59,401 nucleotides of DNA, taken from IMG/VR virus record IMGVR_UViG_3300037529_000001, positions 1 to 59,401 of that record; one strand, given 5' to 3'. A program made the translations under genes and the position numbers. The notes under the pieces were generated by a model. That model was not told the DNA's origin. It did no database searches and saw only the letters and a list, made by a program, of their open reading frames with translations. Below are positions 1 through 8,031 of the stretch, piece by piece. This stretch comes from a virus. How positions within the stretch are numbered: the stretch's first letter is position 1; the number at the start of each line of letters is the position of its first letter.

Positions 1-2
1 AT

Positions 3-290
3 AACCGACACCAGGTGAATGCATTTGTTCGACATCTTGGTATAATTCTTGAAGAAATATCTAGTGTTGAGGAAAAACTTTCACGCACAGAAGAACCGTG
101 GAATGTAGAACACCACGATGTTATTTATCCACGACCCACGCGTGATTGCTCGTGGAAGTGTGATTTTTACAAGGTGTGTAGTATGTTCGATGATGGTTCC
201 CGCGTGGAAGACATGATCTCAGAACACTATAAAGAAATAGATCCATTGGCATACTATCACCAAGATGTGAATAATGGCACAGTACAATAA
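3..290 (+). CDS. PD-(D/E)XK exonuclease, C-terminal part (gene cut by window start)
   Basis: The reading frame is open from the first bases and ends at TAA 288-290, so this is the 3' part of a gene. The C-terminal region contains Cys residues in CSWKC and VCSMF spacing (about residues 50-60 of the visible part), as in RecB/Cas4-like nucleases that hold a metal or Fe-S cluster near the C-terminus. The window's last gene (58695-59401) is the N-terminal half of a PD-(D/E)XK nuclease that stops at the window edge, and the two halves together make one protein of usual size. It would resect DNA for the Sak4-like recombination module downstream. The identity rests mainly on that pairing. Confidence 0.7.
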   Translation, partial: NRHQVNAFVRHLGIILEEISSVEEKLSRTEEPWNVEHHDVIYPRPTRDCSWKCDFYKVCSMFDDGSRVEDMISEHYKEIDPLAYYHQDVNNGTVQ

Positions 291-453
291 AAAACTTAAT
301 GCACAAAGACAACAAATCATTGCATCAGGCCGTAAAGATTCAGGTTATAGGTCGCAACACAAAAAGGGTTGTGGTTTCACACTTGTAGCTGTTGGTTTGT
401 TTATGATTGTTAGTGCAACAACACTACTGATGTATGTTATGGATGTGGTGTAA
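274..453 (+). CDS. Small single-span membrane protein (59 aa)
   Basis: The ATG at 274 opens a 59-residue frame that overlaps the end of the exonuclease gene and whose TAA shares its last base with the next ATG (TAATG at 451-455), a translational-coupling arrangement. The first half is basic and polar (many K, R, Q), followed by KKGCGFT and a hydrophobic segment of about 20 residues (around 36-56), so the predicted topology is a cytoplasmic N-terminus and one membrane span. No family is recognised. Tight packing between exonuclease and Sak4-like ATPase argues it is real. Confidence 0.6.
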   Translation: MAQYNKKLNAQRQQIIASGRKDSGYRSQHKKGCGFTLVAVGLFMIVSATTLLMYVMDVV

Positions 454-1184
454 TGGCTTGGTATGACCAACCTGACGCAGTCTTGTCAATTCTTGTACAC
501 GCGCCTGCTAAGGTCGGTAAGTCCACTCTTTCGTGGACTGCTCCTGGTCCTACACTGATCATTGATGCTGAAGGCGGAACTAAGTTCCTTCGCGCAAAAA
601 AAGTGTATTGGGATCCGTACACTGGTGCGCCGCCTAAGCATGATGGCACGTGGGATGTTTGTATTGTTAAAGTACAAACGTGGCAGACACTTGAACTTGT
701 TGAGCAATATCTCAAACAACATGCACATAGCTTCACGAGTCTTGTGCTAGATTCAATTACAGAACTTCAGCGCGTTTGTAAGTCGAATCTTCGTGGTATG
801 GATGCAATGCGCATTCAAGACTGGGGATCACTTCTAGCCCAGATGGACAATAAGATTCGTGGTTTCCGCGATCTTACTCTTATTGATGCTTCACCGATTC
901 GTTGCGTGATTTTCATTGCAGAATCAAAGAAGATTGATAATAAGTGGCGTCCATTTATGCAAGGCCAGATCGGTGTATCACTACCGTACTGGGTGGATAT
1001 CTGCGGTTATCTCTTTGTGACCACAGAACAAGATGAGAATGGTCAACCGACCAAGCAAGTTCGAAATCTTCTCATCAGTCCACATGATGAATATGAAGCG
1101 GGCGAGCGCGTCCAAGGACGACTTCCCGGTATCATCACTAATCCAAATATTAGTGATATGCTAGAACAGATTTACGAAGGATAG
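453..1184 (+). CDS. Sak4-like RecA-fold ATPase (phage recombinase)
   Basis: A 243-residue single-domain ATPase. Walker A is APAKVGKST (residues 17-25) and the Walker B strand is SLVLDS (near residue 97), followed by a SITELQRV segment typical of the Sak4 branch of RecA-like phage proteins. The family promotes single-strand annealing or strand exchange together with an SSB partner, and the next gene is an SSB-like protein nine bases away, while an exonuclease lies just upstream; this is the usual recombination trio. It acts in the cytoplasm on replicating phage DNA. Family assignment is from motifs and context. Confidence 0.8.
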   Translation: MAWYDQPDAVLSILVHAPAKVGKSTLSWTAPGPTLIIDAEGGTKFLRAKKVYWDPYTGAPPKHDGTWDVCIVKVQTWQTLELVEQYLKQHAHSFTSLVLDSITELQRVCKSNLRGMDAMRIQDWGSLLAQMDNKIRGFRDLTLIDASPIRCVIFIAESKKIDNKWRPFMQGQIGVSLPYWVDICGYLFVTTEQDENGQPTKQVRNLLISPHDEYEAGERVQGRLPGIITNPNISDMLEQIYEG

Positions 1185-1192
1185 GAATCTTC

Positions 1193-1711
1193 ATGACACT
1201 TGACTGGAATACACTAATGGGTGAAGCCGAGGACGGTTTTACCCTAGCTCCTCCAGGAGATTACAACATCTTCATTAAGGAGGCTGAGGCGACAACTTAT
1301 TCCACCGGTTCTCAGGGTATCAAGGCTCGCCTTTGCATTGAGAGTGGTCCACACATGGGCGCTGTCATTTTTAACAATTTTGTGATTGTTCCTGACAAGC
1401 CTAAAGCGCTTGGCATGTTCTTCCGTAACATGAAGATTCTTGGTGCTGATGCTGATTTCTTTGCAAAGAGTCCTACTCTTGCTGAAGTTGCTGATCACAT
1501 CACCGGTCATCGAGCTGTTGTGACAATTAAGCATCGTGAATACAATGGCCAGATGCAATATGATGTTGCAGGTCTTAAGCCACCTGTTGGTGAAACTGTT
1601 GTGTCTGGCGCATCTGTTACACCTTCTTCACCATTGATTCCTTCTGTGCCTAAGATGACAGTTCCGTCAATCGTGCCGTCTTCACCGCCGCCTATTCCGC
1701 CCACGATTTAA
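1193..1711 (+). CDS. SSB-like protein (DUF669 type) with proline-rich tail
   Basis: This 172-residue protein follows the Sak4-like ATPase. Its first 130 residues carry the features of the DUF669/SSB-like group: FTLAPPGDYNIFI near the start, a beta-rich core and AVVTIKHREYNGQMQYDV near 110-125, consistent with an OB fold. The last 40 residues are low-complexity Pro/Ser/Val, a flexible tail of the kind SSB proteins use to recruit partners, although it lacks the acidic DDDIPF tip of bacterial SSB. Likely role: coat single strands for recombination and replication. Confidence 0.65.
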   Translation: MTLDWNTLMGEAEDGFTLAPPGDYNIFIKEAEATTYSTGSQGIKARLCIESGPHMGAVIFNNFVIVPDKPKALGMFFRNMKILGADADFFAKSPTLAEVADHITGHRAVVTIKHREYNGQMQYDVAGLKPPVGETVVSGASVTPSSPLIPSVPKMTVPSIVPSSPPPIPPTI

Positions 1712-1724
1712 TGTAATAGGGAAA

Positions 1725-1776
1725 TCCTAACGTGATTTAGGGATGTTAGGACACGCAGCTAGTGGGTTTAGGCTGC
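1725..1776 (+). promoter_or_regulatory. Two tandem hairpins in the leader of the BGT-like gene
   Basis: TCCTAAC (1725-1731) pairs with GTTAGGA (1745-1751) over a 13-base loop, and immediately after it GCAGC (1755-1759) pairs with GCTGC (1772-1776) over a 12-base loop. The pair occupies almost the whole gap between the SSB-like gene and the glycosyltransferase gene, ending 11 bases before AAGGA, the probable ribosome binding site. No U-tract follows, so this is more like a leader structure or processing site than a terminator. Confidence 0.45.
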
Positions 1777-1797
1777 ACCACAGACTTAAGGATGAAT

Positions 1798-3114
1798 ATG
1801 AAAATTGGTTATGGTAAGATCGGTCGCTCTATGCCACTCTCAATCGAGAAGTGTGGAACACTTGGCGGCGATGTTGAGATGATCCCGCCAATTAAGGAAC
1901 TTGCTCTTCGTCATCCAAATGATGAATTCATTCTTGTTGGTCGTAACACCGGTGAAAATCCTGTCGATGTTGGTCTTCCAAGCAATGTCATTAATCCTTG
2001 GACTGAGTGGGGACCGGAGCTTCGAAAGCAGATCAATAAGAATGCTTTGAATCATCCTAATCTTAATGTTGATGAACACATTAAGGTAGCTGAACTTATC
2101 GATGGCATTATTGGTAACACGTTTGAAGAACTAGACTCACTCCTCCTCTGGATCGGACAGCACGGAACATCTAATCGTCCTCTTCCTGGCATTAGAGTTC
2201 CTGGTCTCACAAAGCCACAGGATTGGTGCGCATACTACTCAGGTTTTCTAATGCGTGGTGCTAATCGTTTTAGAGATTCTGATCCATTCACACGTGAAGA
2301 AATCTATCTTAATGCTGATGCGCGTAACTATCTAAAGATGCGTGACCTGGCATGGCCGCTTGAACATCCAGTGCTGACGCAGTTTACATTTGAACACACA
2401 CAGCGATATGCGCGTGGTGATCGTAATGATCTATACTTTAATCATTTCAGTCACACGTCAGATGCCAAGATTGTAAGAGATCCTGACATCTGGGAAGCCA
2501 CTGTTTCAAATGTGTATTCACGTCTTGAGATTAATGGTCTTCAGCCAGGAACTCCATTTGGTGATCTCGTTTCATTCAACGGTGATTGGATTGGTCGAGA
2601 ATCATTCGGTTTGTTCATTAATGAAGCTGCAGTGAATGTCAATGACAAAGTTAAGCGTCTCACAGCACTCCGTGATTGGGTGCTTCCACTTAATCCGCAT
2701 TTCATTCACGGAACATGGTCTAAGGGATCTCAGGAAAAGCTTAATCGCACGATTACATCTGTTCCATGGGAAGAGTATTTCCCCAATCTACATTCAGTGA
2801 AATGCACGTTCACAACACCTTCCAGTGGGTCAGGTTACGCAACTACTAAACCATGGGAAGCATTTGCGGCAGGAACTGTTTGCTTCTTTCATCCAGATTA
2901 TGACACGCAGAATAACATTCTTGGTGATGCGCAGCCTGCACTTCGTGAATGGCTTCGCGTGAAGACTCCTGAAGAACTTGAGTCTCGTGTTAAGATGTTG
3001 TCAGTCGATCAGGATGCATGGACCTGGCTTGTGCATGAACAGCGTAATCACTTTGAAGATGCAATGCGCAATCTTACTTATATGAAGATGATTGAGGATC
3101 GGATTTACGGATGA
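1798..3114 (+). CDS. GT-B glycosyltransferase resembling T4 DNA beta-glucosyltransferase
   Basis: A protein of 438 residues from ATG 1798, chosen because AAGGA lies six bases upstream; in-frame codons at 1762 and 1792 lack this. The C-terminal 90 residues line up with T4 beta-glucosyltransferase: TTKPWEAFAAGTVCFF, DYDTQNN, a variable stretch, then EELESRVKML and a helix with EQ, matching the T4 order RVWETMASDAVML, EFDTKHRI, AELIDRVNEL. In T4 this region forms the UDP-sugar side of the GT-B fold. The enzyme would transfer a sugar to hydroxymethylated bases in phage DNA. It is followed with a 4-base overlap by a second glycosyltransferase. Function is by similarity seen by eye. Confidence 0.6.
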   Translation: MKIGYGKIGRSMPLSIEKCGTLGGDVEMIPPIKELALRHPNDEFILVGRNTGENPVDVGLPSNVINPWTEWGPELRKQINKNALNHPNLNVDEHIKVAELIDGIIGNTFEELDSLLLWIGQHGTSNRPLPGIRVPGLTKPQDWCAYYSGFLMRGANRFRDSDPFTREEIYLNADARNYLKMRDLAWPLEHPVLTQFTFEHTQRYARGDRNDLYFNHFSHTSDAKIVRDPDIWEATVSNVYSRLEINGLQPGTPFGDLVSFNGDWIGRESFGLFINEAAVNVNDKVKRLTALRDWVLPLNPHFIHGTWSKGSQEKLNRTITSVPWEEYFPNLHSVKCTFTTPSSGSGYATTKPWEAFAAGTVCFFHPDYDTQNNILGDAQPALREWLRVKTPEELESRVKMLSVDQDAWTWLVHEQRNHFEDAMRNLTYMKMIEDRIYG

Positions 3115-4217
3115 CACGTGTAGCACTTATCACCACAACAATCAATAACCCAACAAATTTGCTTGAATGGGCAAAGACAATGGATCCTGACAAGGACATC
3201 ATTGTTATTGCAGGCGATAAGAAGAGTCCACATGAGGATATTATAAACACATGTGAATTGATTGAAGAATCAACAGGTGTGCAAGCTACATATTTTCATC
3301 CAGATAATTTCATGACATGGGAAACAGATGAAACTATTGGATATAACTGCATCCAGCGACGTAATGTAGCTTTGCTCGAAGCACTAATCGCTCAGCCTGA
3401 AATTATTGTCACAGTGGATGATGATAATTATCCGACGCATCCTAATCAAATTGATCATTATTATGAAGAGTTGTGTAAGCCACTTTCACAAGAAGTCATT
3501 ACATCAGCCACTAATGGTTGGTACAATGTCGGTCTTACATATGAACCAAGTGTCATACATCGTGGATTTCCTATTGAGCACATTCACGATAGTCCAGCAA
3601 ATGTTATTACAAGTGTGCAACAGAACATTAAACTTGGCGTCACTACGTCATTTTGGCATGGTGATCCAGACATTAGTGCACTTGAGCGTATTTATACTAA
3701 CCGTATGGTTCATGCACATGAAATTAGAGATGATTTCATCACGCTTGATATTGGCACATGGTGCCCATTCAACTCACAGGCTACTGCATTCAGAGCTGAA
3801 TTTTCTCCACTCATGATGATGTGGCCAGGTGTTGGTCGATTTGATGACATTTGGGCAAGTTATGCGATGCGTGCGGTTATGGACTTTGTTAGTTTCTATG
3901 TGAGTTATGGTAAACCACATGTTCGCCAAGATCGCAATGAACATAATCTCATTCGTGATCTTAAGGATGAGATATTTGGGTATGAACACACACTAACTCT
4001 AACTAAATTGATGCGTGACATTGATTTTAAGAATGCATCATCTACACATTATAACATCATTACACTTGCTGAACAGCTTTACGCGCATATTGTGATGAAT
4101 TTTGATCCACTACTTCCTAAGACCCGATATGCGTTCAAGGCATGGACCGAAGATATGCGTACGCTTGCAAGTGACTTTGGTGTTAACTTCATGATCAAGA
4201 AGGATGATAATGAATAG
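3111..4217 (+). CDS. GT-A-type glycosyltransferase
   Basis: 368 residues, overlapping the BGT-like gene by 4 bases (ATGA), so the two are translated together. The N-terminus is a nucleotide-sugar-binding Rossmann-like half (RVALITTTINNP) and VTVDDDNYP near residues 102-110 supplies a DxD-type metal and sugar-nucleotide site. The overall pattern (TNLLEWAK, CIQRRNVALLEA, VDDDN, then a WCPFNSQATAFR segment) resembles the reversibly glycosylated/STELLO-like GT-A group rather than standard family 2. Its position suggests it adds a second sugar or a different sugar to modified DNA. No membrane spans are seen. Confidence 0.6.
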   Translation: MTRVALITTTINNPTNLLEWAKTMDPDKDIIVIAGDKKSPHEDIINTCELIEESTGVQATYFHPDNFMTWETDETIGYNCIQRRNVALLEALIAQPEIIVTVDDDNYPTHPNQIDHYYEELCKPLSQEVITSATNGWYNVGLTYEPSVIHRGFPIEHIHDSPANVITSVQQNIKLGVTTSFWHGDPDISALERIYTNRMVHAHEIRDDFITLDIGTWCPFNSQATAFRAEFSPLMMMWPGVGRFDDIWASYAMRAVMDFVSFYVSYGKPHVRQDRNEHNLIRDLKDEIFGYEHTLTLTKLMRDIDFKNASSTHYNIITLAEQLYAHIVMNFDPLLPKTRYAFKAWTEDMRTLASDFGVNFMIKKDDNE

Positions 4218-4668
4218 CGATATGCTTAAGCACATGCTCGATCTGCAAGAAGAATTGCAGGTTAAAGCATATGGTGAAAATCCTGGTGAGTTTGAATCTA
4301 ATGAAGAACGTATCCAGTTCATTAAAGATATGATTCTTGCACTCACCGATGAACTTCACGAAATGCTCGGTGAAGTTGGTTGGAAGCCTTGGGCAACAAG
4401 TGATCACATCAATGAAGATGCATTCAAGAACGAACTTATTGACGCATGGCACTTCTTGATGAATCTCATGCTTGTCGTGAATATGAGTGCTGAAGAGCTA
4501 TATGAACGATACATTGCAAAGCGTCAGAAGAACATCAAGCGTCAAGACAATGGATACGACGGTTTGAATAAGTGTCCTATTTGTAAGCGCGCTTACGATG
4601 ATGATGCTGTTGAATGCAATTATACGTATGATATGAATGGCACTCCCATGTATCGTTGTTTTATCTGA
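4210..4668 (+). CDS. All-alpha dUTPase/dCTPase-like NTP pyrophosphatase with zinc-ribbon tail
   Basis: The ATG at 4210 has AAGGA six bases upstream; the earlier ATG at 4204 abuts it. The protein (152 residues) shows the dimeric dUTPase/MazG superfamily pattern: ALTDELHEMLGEVGWKPW near residues 45-62 and ELIDAWHFLMNLMLV near 77-91, giving the ExxxE and ExxD-HF metal-binding helices. T4 dCTPase/dUTPase gp56 belongs to the same superfamily. A C-terminal CPIC ... MYRC segment adds a small zinc ribbon. It would remove dCTP and dUTP and supply dCMP for hydroxymethylation. The exact base preference cannot be read from sequence. Confidence 0.7.
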   Translation: MNSDMLKHMLDLQEELQVKAYGENPGEFESNEERIQFIKDMILALTDELHEMLGEVGWKPWATSDHINEDAFKNELIDAWHFLMNLMLVVNMSAEELYERYIAKRQKNIKRQDNGYDGLNKCPICKRAYDDDAVECNYTYDMNGTPMYRCFI

Positions 4669-4680
4669 TAAGATAAAACA

Positions 4681-6294
4681 ATGTATACCGCTGTAGATGT
4701 CATGGGTTTCGCCGGTGGATTCACCATGGGTATGGTGCAGGCCGGATTTACACTTGTCGGTAAGCGCGAACTGAAAGGTGGATTCGGTGTAGCCAATTGC
4801 GAGGCAAATAGACATCTACTCGGTGATTCTTGGCAGACTGAGGCATGCGATCATAATGAATGGACTCCCGTTGATGCCAATGTAGTTTTCGGGAATCCTC
4901 CTTGCAGTGGATTTTCTGTTATGAGCAATAAAGATTTTAGAGGTGCTGACTCACCTATTAATCACTGCATGTGGGCATTTGCAGATTATGTTTCTAGAGT
5001 CAAGCCACTCATTGCTTGTTTTGAATCAGTACAGCCTGCGTATAAGCGTGAAGATGGCATTGCATTGATGCGTGCTTTGCGTGAAACAGTACAAGAACGT
5101 ACAGGTTATAGTTACACACTTCACCACGTGTTGCATAATGCATATTCAGTTGGTGGATCATCCATTCGACCCAGATACTTCTGGTTGATCTCACGTGTTC
5201 CATTTGGTGTTGAGATTCCTATCTTTGATCGTTACCCTACACTCAATGAAGTCATTGGTGATTTGAGTGATCTGGAATCTACATGGGAAATGCAGCCTTA
5301 TACTAAGGAATCGAGTTGGTGGGCAGCTTCACGCATTTCATCCAGTGGATCAGTTGATGGTCATGTTCACCTAACAAATCCTGCCATTAAGCGCATGTAT
5401 GACTTGATGGAAGGAATTGATTGGAATCCACGTGAACATATTGGTCTTGTGGCAAGAAAGTACTACCACAAGCATGGAACTCTTCCGCTGTCATGGACCG
5501 CAACACAAGACAAACTTATTAAGAATGATTTCTTCATGGGTTTCACAACTCCTGTGAAGTGGGACGGTGAAGCACCTTCTCGTGTTGTAACTGGTGCTGG
5601 ACTGCATAATATTGTTCATCCTTTTAAGAATCGTATGTTGACTCACCGTGAAGTCGCTCGTATTCTTGGATTCCCTGATGACTGGAAGATTGCGCCTCTC
5701 CAAAATCTTGTTGGACTGAGCGCCACATGGGGTAAAGGTATTACAGTTGATTGCGGCAGATGGATTGGGACATGGATCAATAATGCACTCAATGATGACC
5801 CAGGATCTCATAGAGGTGTAGAAATTGGTCCTAATGAATATACAATTGATGTAACGCACGCTTACAATCCTAGTAAGCGCTTTGGTACGGTTAAGCGTAA
5901 ATCTGTGAAAGGTAATAGAGTGACTGACGAGCTTCTTGCTGATGAGACTGAGAACACAGAAGTTAAGCCCGGTCGTAAGGGTCGTGCGCCTGGTCAGACG
6001 GCAGCGACTAAGGAGCGCGACGAATATGTCTACAACCTCATTCCGGATGGCGGTTTGGACATCAATGACCTAGTCGTTGCTGCAAACAACGAACGACCTG
6101 AGGCATACGAAGAGTTCAACTCAATGCGTGTTTACATGTCTCTTTACCGACTGCGTAAGTCGGCTGGCACTGTTGATCTTGTGCCCACTACAAATGGTCG
6201 TCGGTGGGTTCGTTCTAACGATGAGACTGTTAACAACACTGTCGACAATGGTGTTGAGACGGCAGATGAAGTTACTGAGGCTGTTGCTGAGTAA
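4681..6294 (+). CDS. DNA cytosine-5 methyltransferase with C-terminal extension
   Basis: 537 residues. Motif I is seen as DVMGFAGGFTMGM with AGF (residues 6-23); motif IV is GNPPCSGFS with the catalytic Cys near residue 79; motif VI is FESVQP (usually ENV, so Asn is replaced by Ser while the base-binding Glu is kept); motif VIII is RPRYFWLIS; motifs IX-X are REVARILGFPDDW. After about residue 390 comes a charged linker rich in K and R (PGRKGRAPG) and a final domain of about 90 residues that looks like a winged-helix DNA-binding module. It likely methylates specific cytosines in phage DNA for restriction evasion. A strong terminator follows. Confidence 0.85.
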   Translation: MYTAVDVMGFAGGFTMGMVQAGFTLVGKRELKGGFGVANCEANRHLLGDSWQTEACDHNEWTPVDANVVFGNPPCSGFSVMSNKDFRGADSPINHCMWAFADYVSRVKPLIACFESVQPAYKREDGIALMRALRETVQERTGYSYTLHHVLHNAYSVGGSSIRPRYFWLISRVPFGVEIPIFDRYPTLNEVIGDLSDLESTWEMQPYTKESSWWAASRISSSGSVDGHVHLTNPAIKRMYDLMEGIDWNPREHIGLVARKYYHKHGTLPLSWTATQDKLIKNDFFMGFTTPVKWDGEAPSRVVTGAGLHNIVHPFKNRMLTHREVARILGFPDDWKIAPLQNLVGLSATWGKGITVDCGRWIGTWINNALNDDPGSHRGVEIGPNEYTIDVTHAYNPSKRFGTVKRKSVKGNRVTDELLADETENTEVKPGRKGRAPGQTAATKERDEYVYNLIPDGGLDINDLVVAANNERPEAYEEFNSMRVYMSLYRLRKSAGTVDLVPTTNGRRWVRSNDETVNNTVDNGVETADEVTEAVAE

Positions 6295-6300
6295 TTAGCA

Positions 6301-6336
6301 TAAGGACTGCATTTCATAATGCAGTCCTTATTTTTT
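6301..6336 (+). terminator. Rho-independent terminator after the methyltransferase
   Basis: TAAGGACTGCATT (6301-6313) pairs perfectly with AATGCAGTCCTTA (6318-6330) over a TCAT loop and is followed by six T. It closes the recombination-modification operon and separates it from the lysis genes. Confidence 0.9.
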
Positions 6337-6343
6337 GTGAGGT

Positions 6344-7174
6344 ATGATGCCACTGTACAAAGAGGTCCAGTATATTGGACCACCGCGCGGTTATGGCAAT
6401 GGTGCCACTAAATACGGCATTACCATTCACTCGACTGAAAATACTGCATCAGCACGTGATGAAGCACTTTATGCTAAGAATCGCACTGATTCTGTTAGCT
6501 CTCATTATTATGTTGATAAAGCCGGTGTTATCCAGTCGCTTAACACTAATTATGGTGCTTTTCACGCGGGAGCAGCATATCCAAACACATATCTCATTGC
6601 ATATGAGTTTTGCGGAAGAGCATCATGGTCTACTGCTAAGTGGATTGATAGTATAGATTTTGACGCTGCCGCTGGACAAATGGCACGTGATTGCCAAACA
6701 TGGAACATTCCAGCACGCCATCTAAGCATTTCTGCACTGCGTGGACATGAGCGCGGTATTTGCACACACAATGATTGTCGTCTTGCTTTTGGTGGCACTG
6801 ATCACACTGATCCAGGAAATAACTTTCCACTCTCACTTCTGATCGATAAAATTAATAACATTTTGAATGGAGACGATGTGAGCGCCAAGGACGTGTGGAC
6901 ATATGATCCCAATGATATTAATCAGGGTGGTCTTAAGAATCCACGCCAGCGTCATGATAGCAACACTAATCCAACAACGCAGTACGGTTTTGGTTTGGGT
7001 GACATGTGGCAGGGAATCTATGATGCGCATGACAAGATTGATGCGGCTGCGGCATTGGCAGAGAAGCGACACAATGAAGTGATGGCAGCAATTGCTCTCA
7101 TCACAGGTGGAGGTGCAACAGCGGCTGAAGTTAAGAAGCTTGTTGGCCAAGATCTATTGGATGATAATTCATAA
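6344..7174 (+). CDS. Endolysin: N-acetylmuramoyl-L-alanine amidase
   Basis: 276 residues (start at 6344, or at the adjacent ATG 6347 behind GAGGT). Residues 1-165 form an Amidase_2/PGRP domain: ITIHST (first zinc His near residue 28), HYYVDKAGVIQSL, AYEFCG, RGHERG, and GGTDHTDPG near 148-156 with the remaining zinc ligands. It cleaves the bond between MurNAc and L-Ala in peptidoglycan. The remaining 110 residues contain a linker and a helical region (DAAAALAEKRHNEVMAAI) that may mediate wall binding or oligomerisation. No signal peptide is visible, so release would depend on the holin encoded next. Confidence 0.85.
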   Translation: MMPLYKEVQYIGPPRGYGNGATKYGITIHSTENTASARDEALYAKNRTDSVSSHYYVDKAGVIQSLNTNYGAFHAGAAYPNTYLIAYEFCGRASWSTAKWIDSIDFDAAAGQMARDCQTWNIPARHLSISALRGHERGICTHNDCRLAFGGTDHTDPGNNFPLSLLIDKINNILNGDDVSAKDVWTYDPNDINQGGLKNPRQRHDSNTNPTTQYGFGLGDMWQGIYDAHDKIDAAAALAEKRHNEVMAAIALITGGGATAAEVKKLVGQDLLDDNS

Positions 7175-7183
7175 TGAGGTAGC

Positions 7184-7456
7184 ATGAGTGCTAAATCAAG
7201 TGAACCATCCATTACAGTTTCATTGACAGCAATTTATGATGAAGTGCGTGACGGAAATAAGCAAACAGCGCATGCACTTCATCGCATTGAATTGCTAACG
7301 CATGATTTCAATAATATGAAAATCATGCAAGAAAGTCTAAGAGCTGACATTGAATCACTTAAAAGGAATCGCTGGCCTATACCCAGTGTTGCTGTGATCA
7401 TTTCATTTCTTAGTCTTGCATACATAGTTTTGAAAGATTCAATTCGAGGGCAGTGA
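7184..7456 (+). CDS. Small membrane protein in lysis cassette (holin-like or spanin-like)
   Basis: 90 residues; GAGGT lies seven bases before the ATG. The first 60 residues form a likely coiled-coil or amphipathic helix (DEVRDGNKQTAHALHRIELL, MQESLRADIESLK) and residues 68-83 (VAVIISFLSLAYIVL) are a single C-terminal membrane span followed by a short basic tail. This layout, next to an endolysin and a second membrane protein, fits an accessory lysis protein. It ends in TGATG overlap with the next gene. No specific family is recognised. Confidence 0.6.
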   Translation: MSAKSSEPSITVSLTAIYDEVRDGNKQTAHALHRIELLTHDFNNMKIMQESLRADIESLKRNRWPIPSVAVIISFLSLAYIVLKDSIRGQ

Positions 7457-7695
7457 TGAGCGATATAACTAAAAAGGTAGACGCAAAGTCACGCGCATTG
7501 CGAACTTTCTTTCAGGGTTTGGCCGTGGATGGTATTCTTGTTCTATCAGTCGTGATGTACAATGCGACTTCTTCCAATGATTTTTCGTGGAATGGAACAT
7601 ATTGGAGTGGTCTACTATTGCTCGTTGCACGAACGCTTATTCATAGTGCAGCGTCATATGCTATGCGATATTTCAAATCACCTCCTTCTGAATAG
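7456..7695 (+). CDS. Putative holin, two membrane spans
   Basis: 79 residues from ATG 7456, which overlaps the previous TGA. A charged N-terminus (SDITKKVDAKSRALR) is followed by hydrophobic segments at about 20-35 (GLAVDGILVLSVVMY) and 48-62 (YWSGLLLLVARTLIH) and a polar C-terminus, the class II holin pattern. It follows the amidase gene and precedes a terminator, so the lysis operon is endolysin, accessory membrane protein, holin. Function is inferred from topology and position. Confidence 0.6.
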   Translation: MSDITKKVDAKSRALRTFFQGLAVDGILVLSVVMYNATSSNDFSWNGTYWSGLLLLVARTLIHSAASYAMRYFKSPPSE

Positions 7696-7709
7696 ACTAT
7701 TTATAATTA

Positions 7710-7740
7710 ACATCCCGACTAGTTCGGGATGTTTTCTATT
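7710..7740 (+). terminator. Terminator after lysis genes
   Basis: ACATCCCGA (7710-7718) pairs with TCGGGATGT (7724-7732), loop of five bases, followed by TTTCTATT. It ends the lysis transcript. Confidence 0.85.
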
Positions 7741-7769
7741 TATTCTGACGTGTTTTAGGCTCAGCGGCA

Positions 7770-7966
7770 GAGATTTGTGATGCTCTGAGTTCATCCCTGA
7801 TGCTCTAAAAGTCAAAACCCTATAGTTCGCTACCAAGACTAGAGTTGATCTCCTCAGGATGAATCTAGAGCGTTTGCCAACGTAGATGGCATGTGGCAAA
7901 AAATCTTGATAAAACTTTCTTCAAGATCGCACATTTTTCACTGGGGTCGTGTACAATTGACATACA
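7770..7966 (+). promoter_or_regulatory. Repeated promoter unit P1, upstream of the DUF932 gene
   Basis: In the 336-base gap before the DUF932 gene lies one copy of a dispersed unit: TCTGAGTTCATCCCT, TAGTTCG, GTTGATCTCCTC (7845 on), ACGTAGATGGCAT, an A-rich AAAAAATCTTG, then TCAAGATCGCACAT with exactly 17 bases to TACAAT (7952-7957) followed by TGACATAC. The 17-base spacing between GCACAT and the -10 box and its recurrence before other genes on both strands make it a phage promoter with upstream operator sequence. Confidence 0.7.
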
Positions 7967-8031
7967 AGCACAAAACAAAGCAAGCGAAAAACAAGCAAAT
8001 CACATGAGAACAAGACAATAGAGGAGACTAC

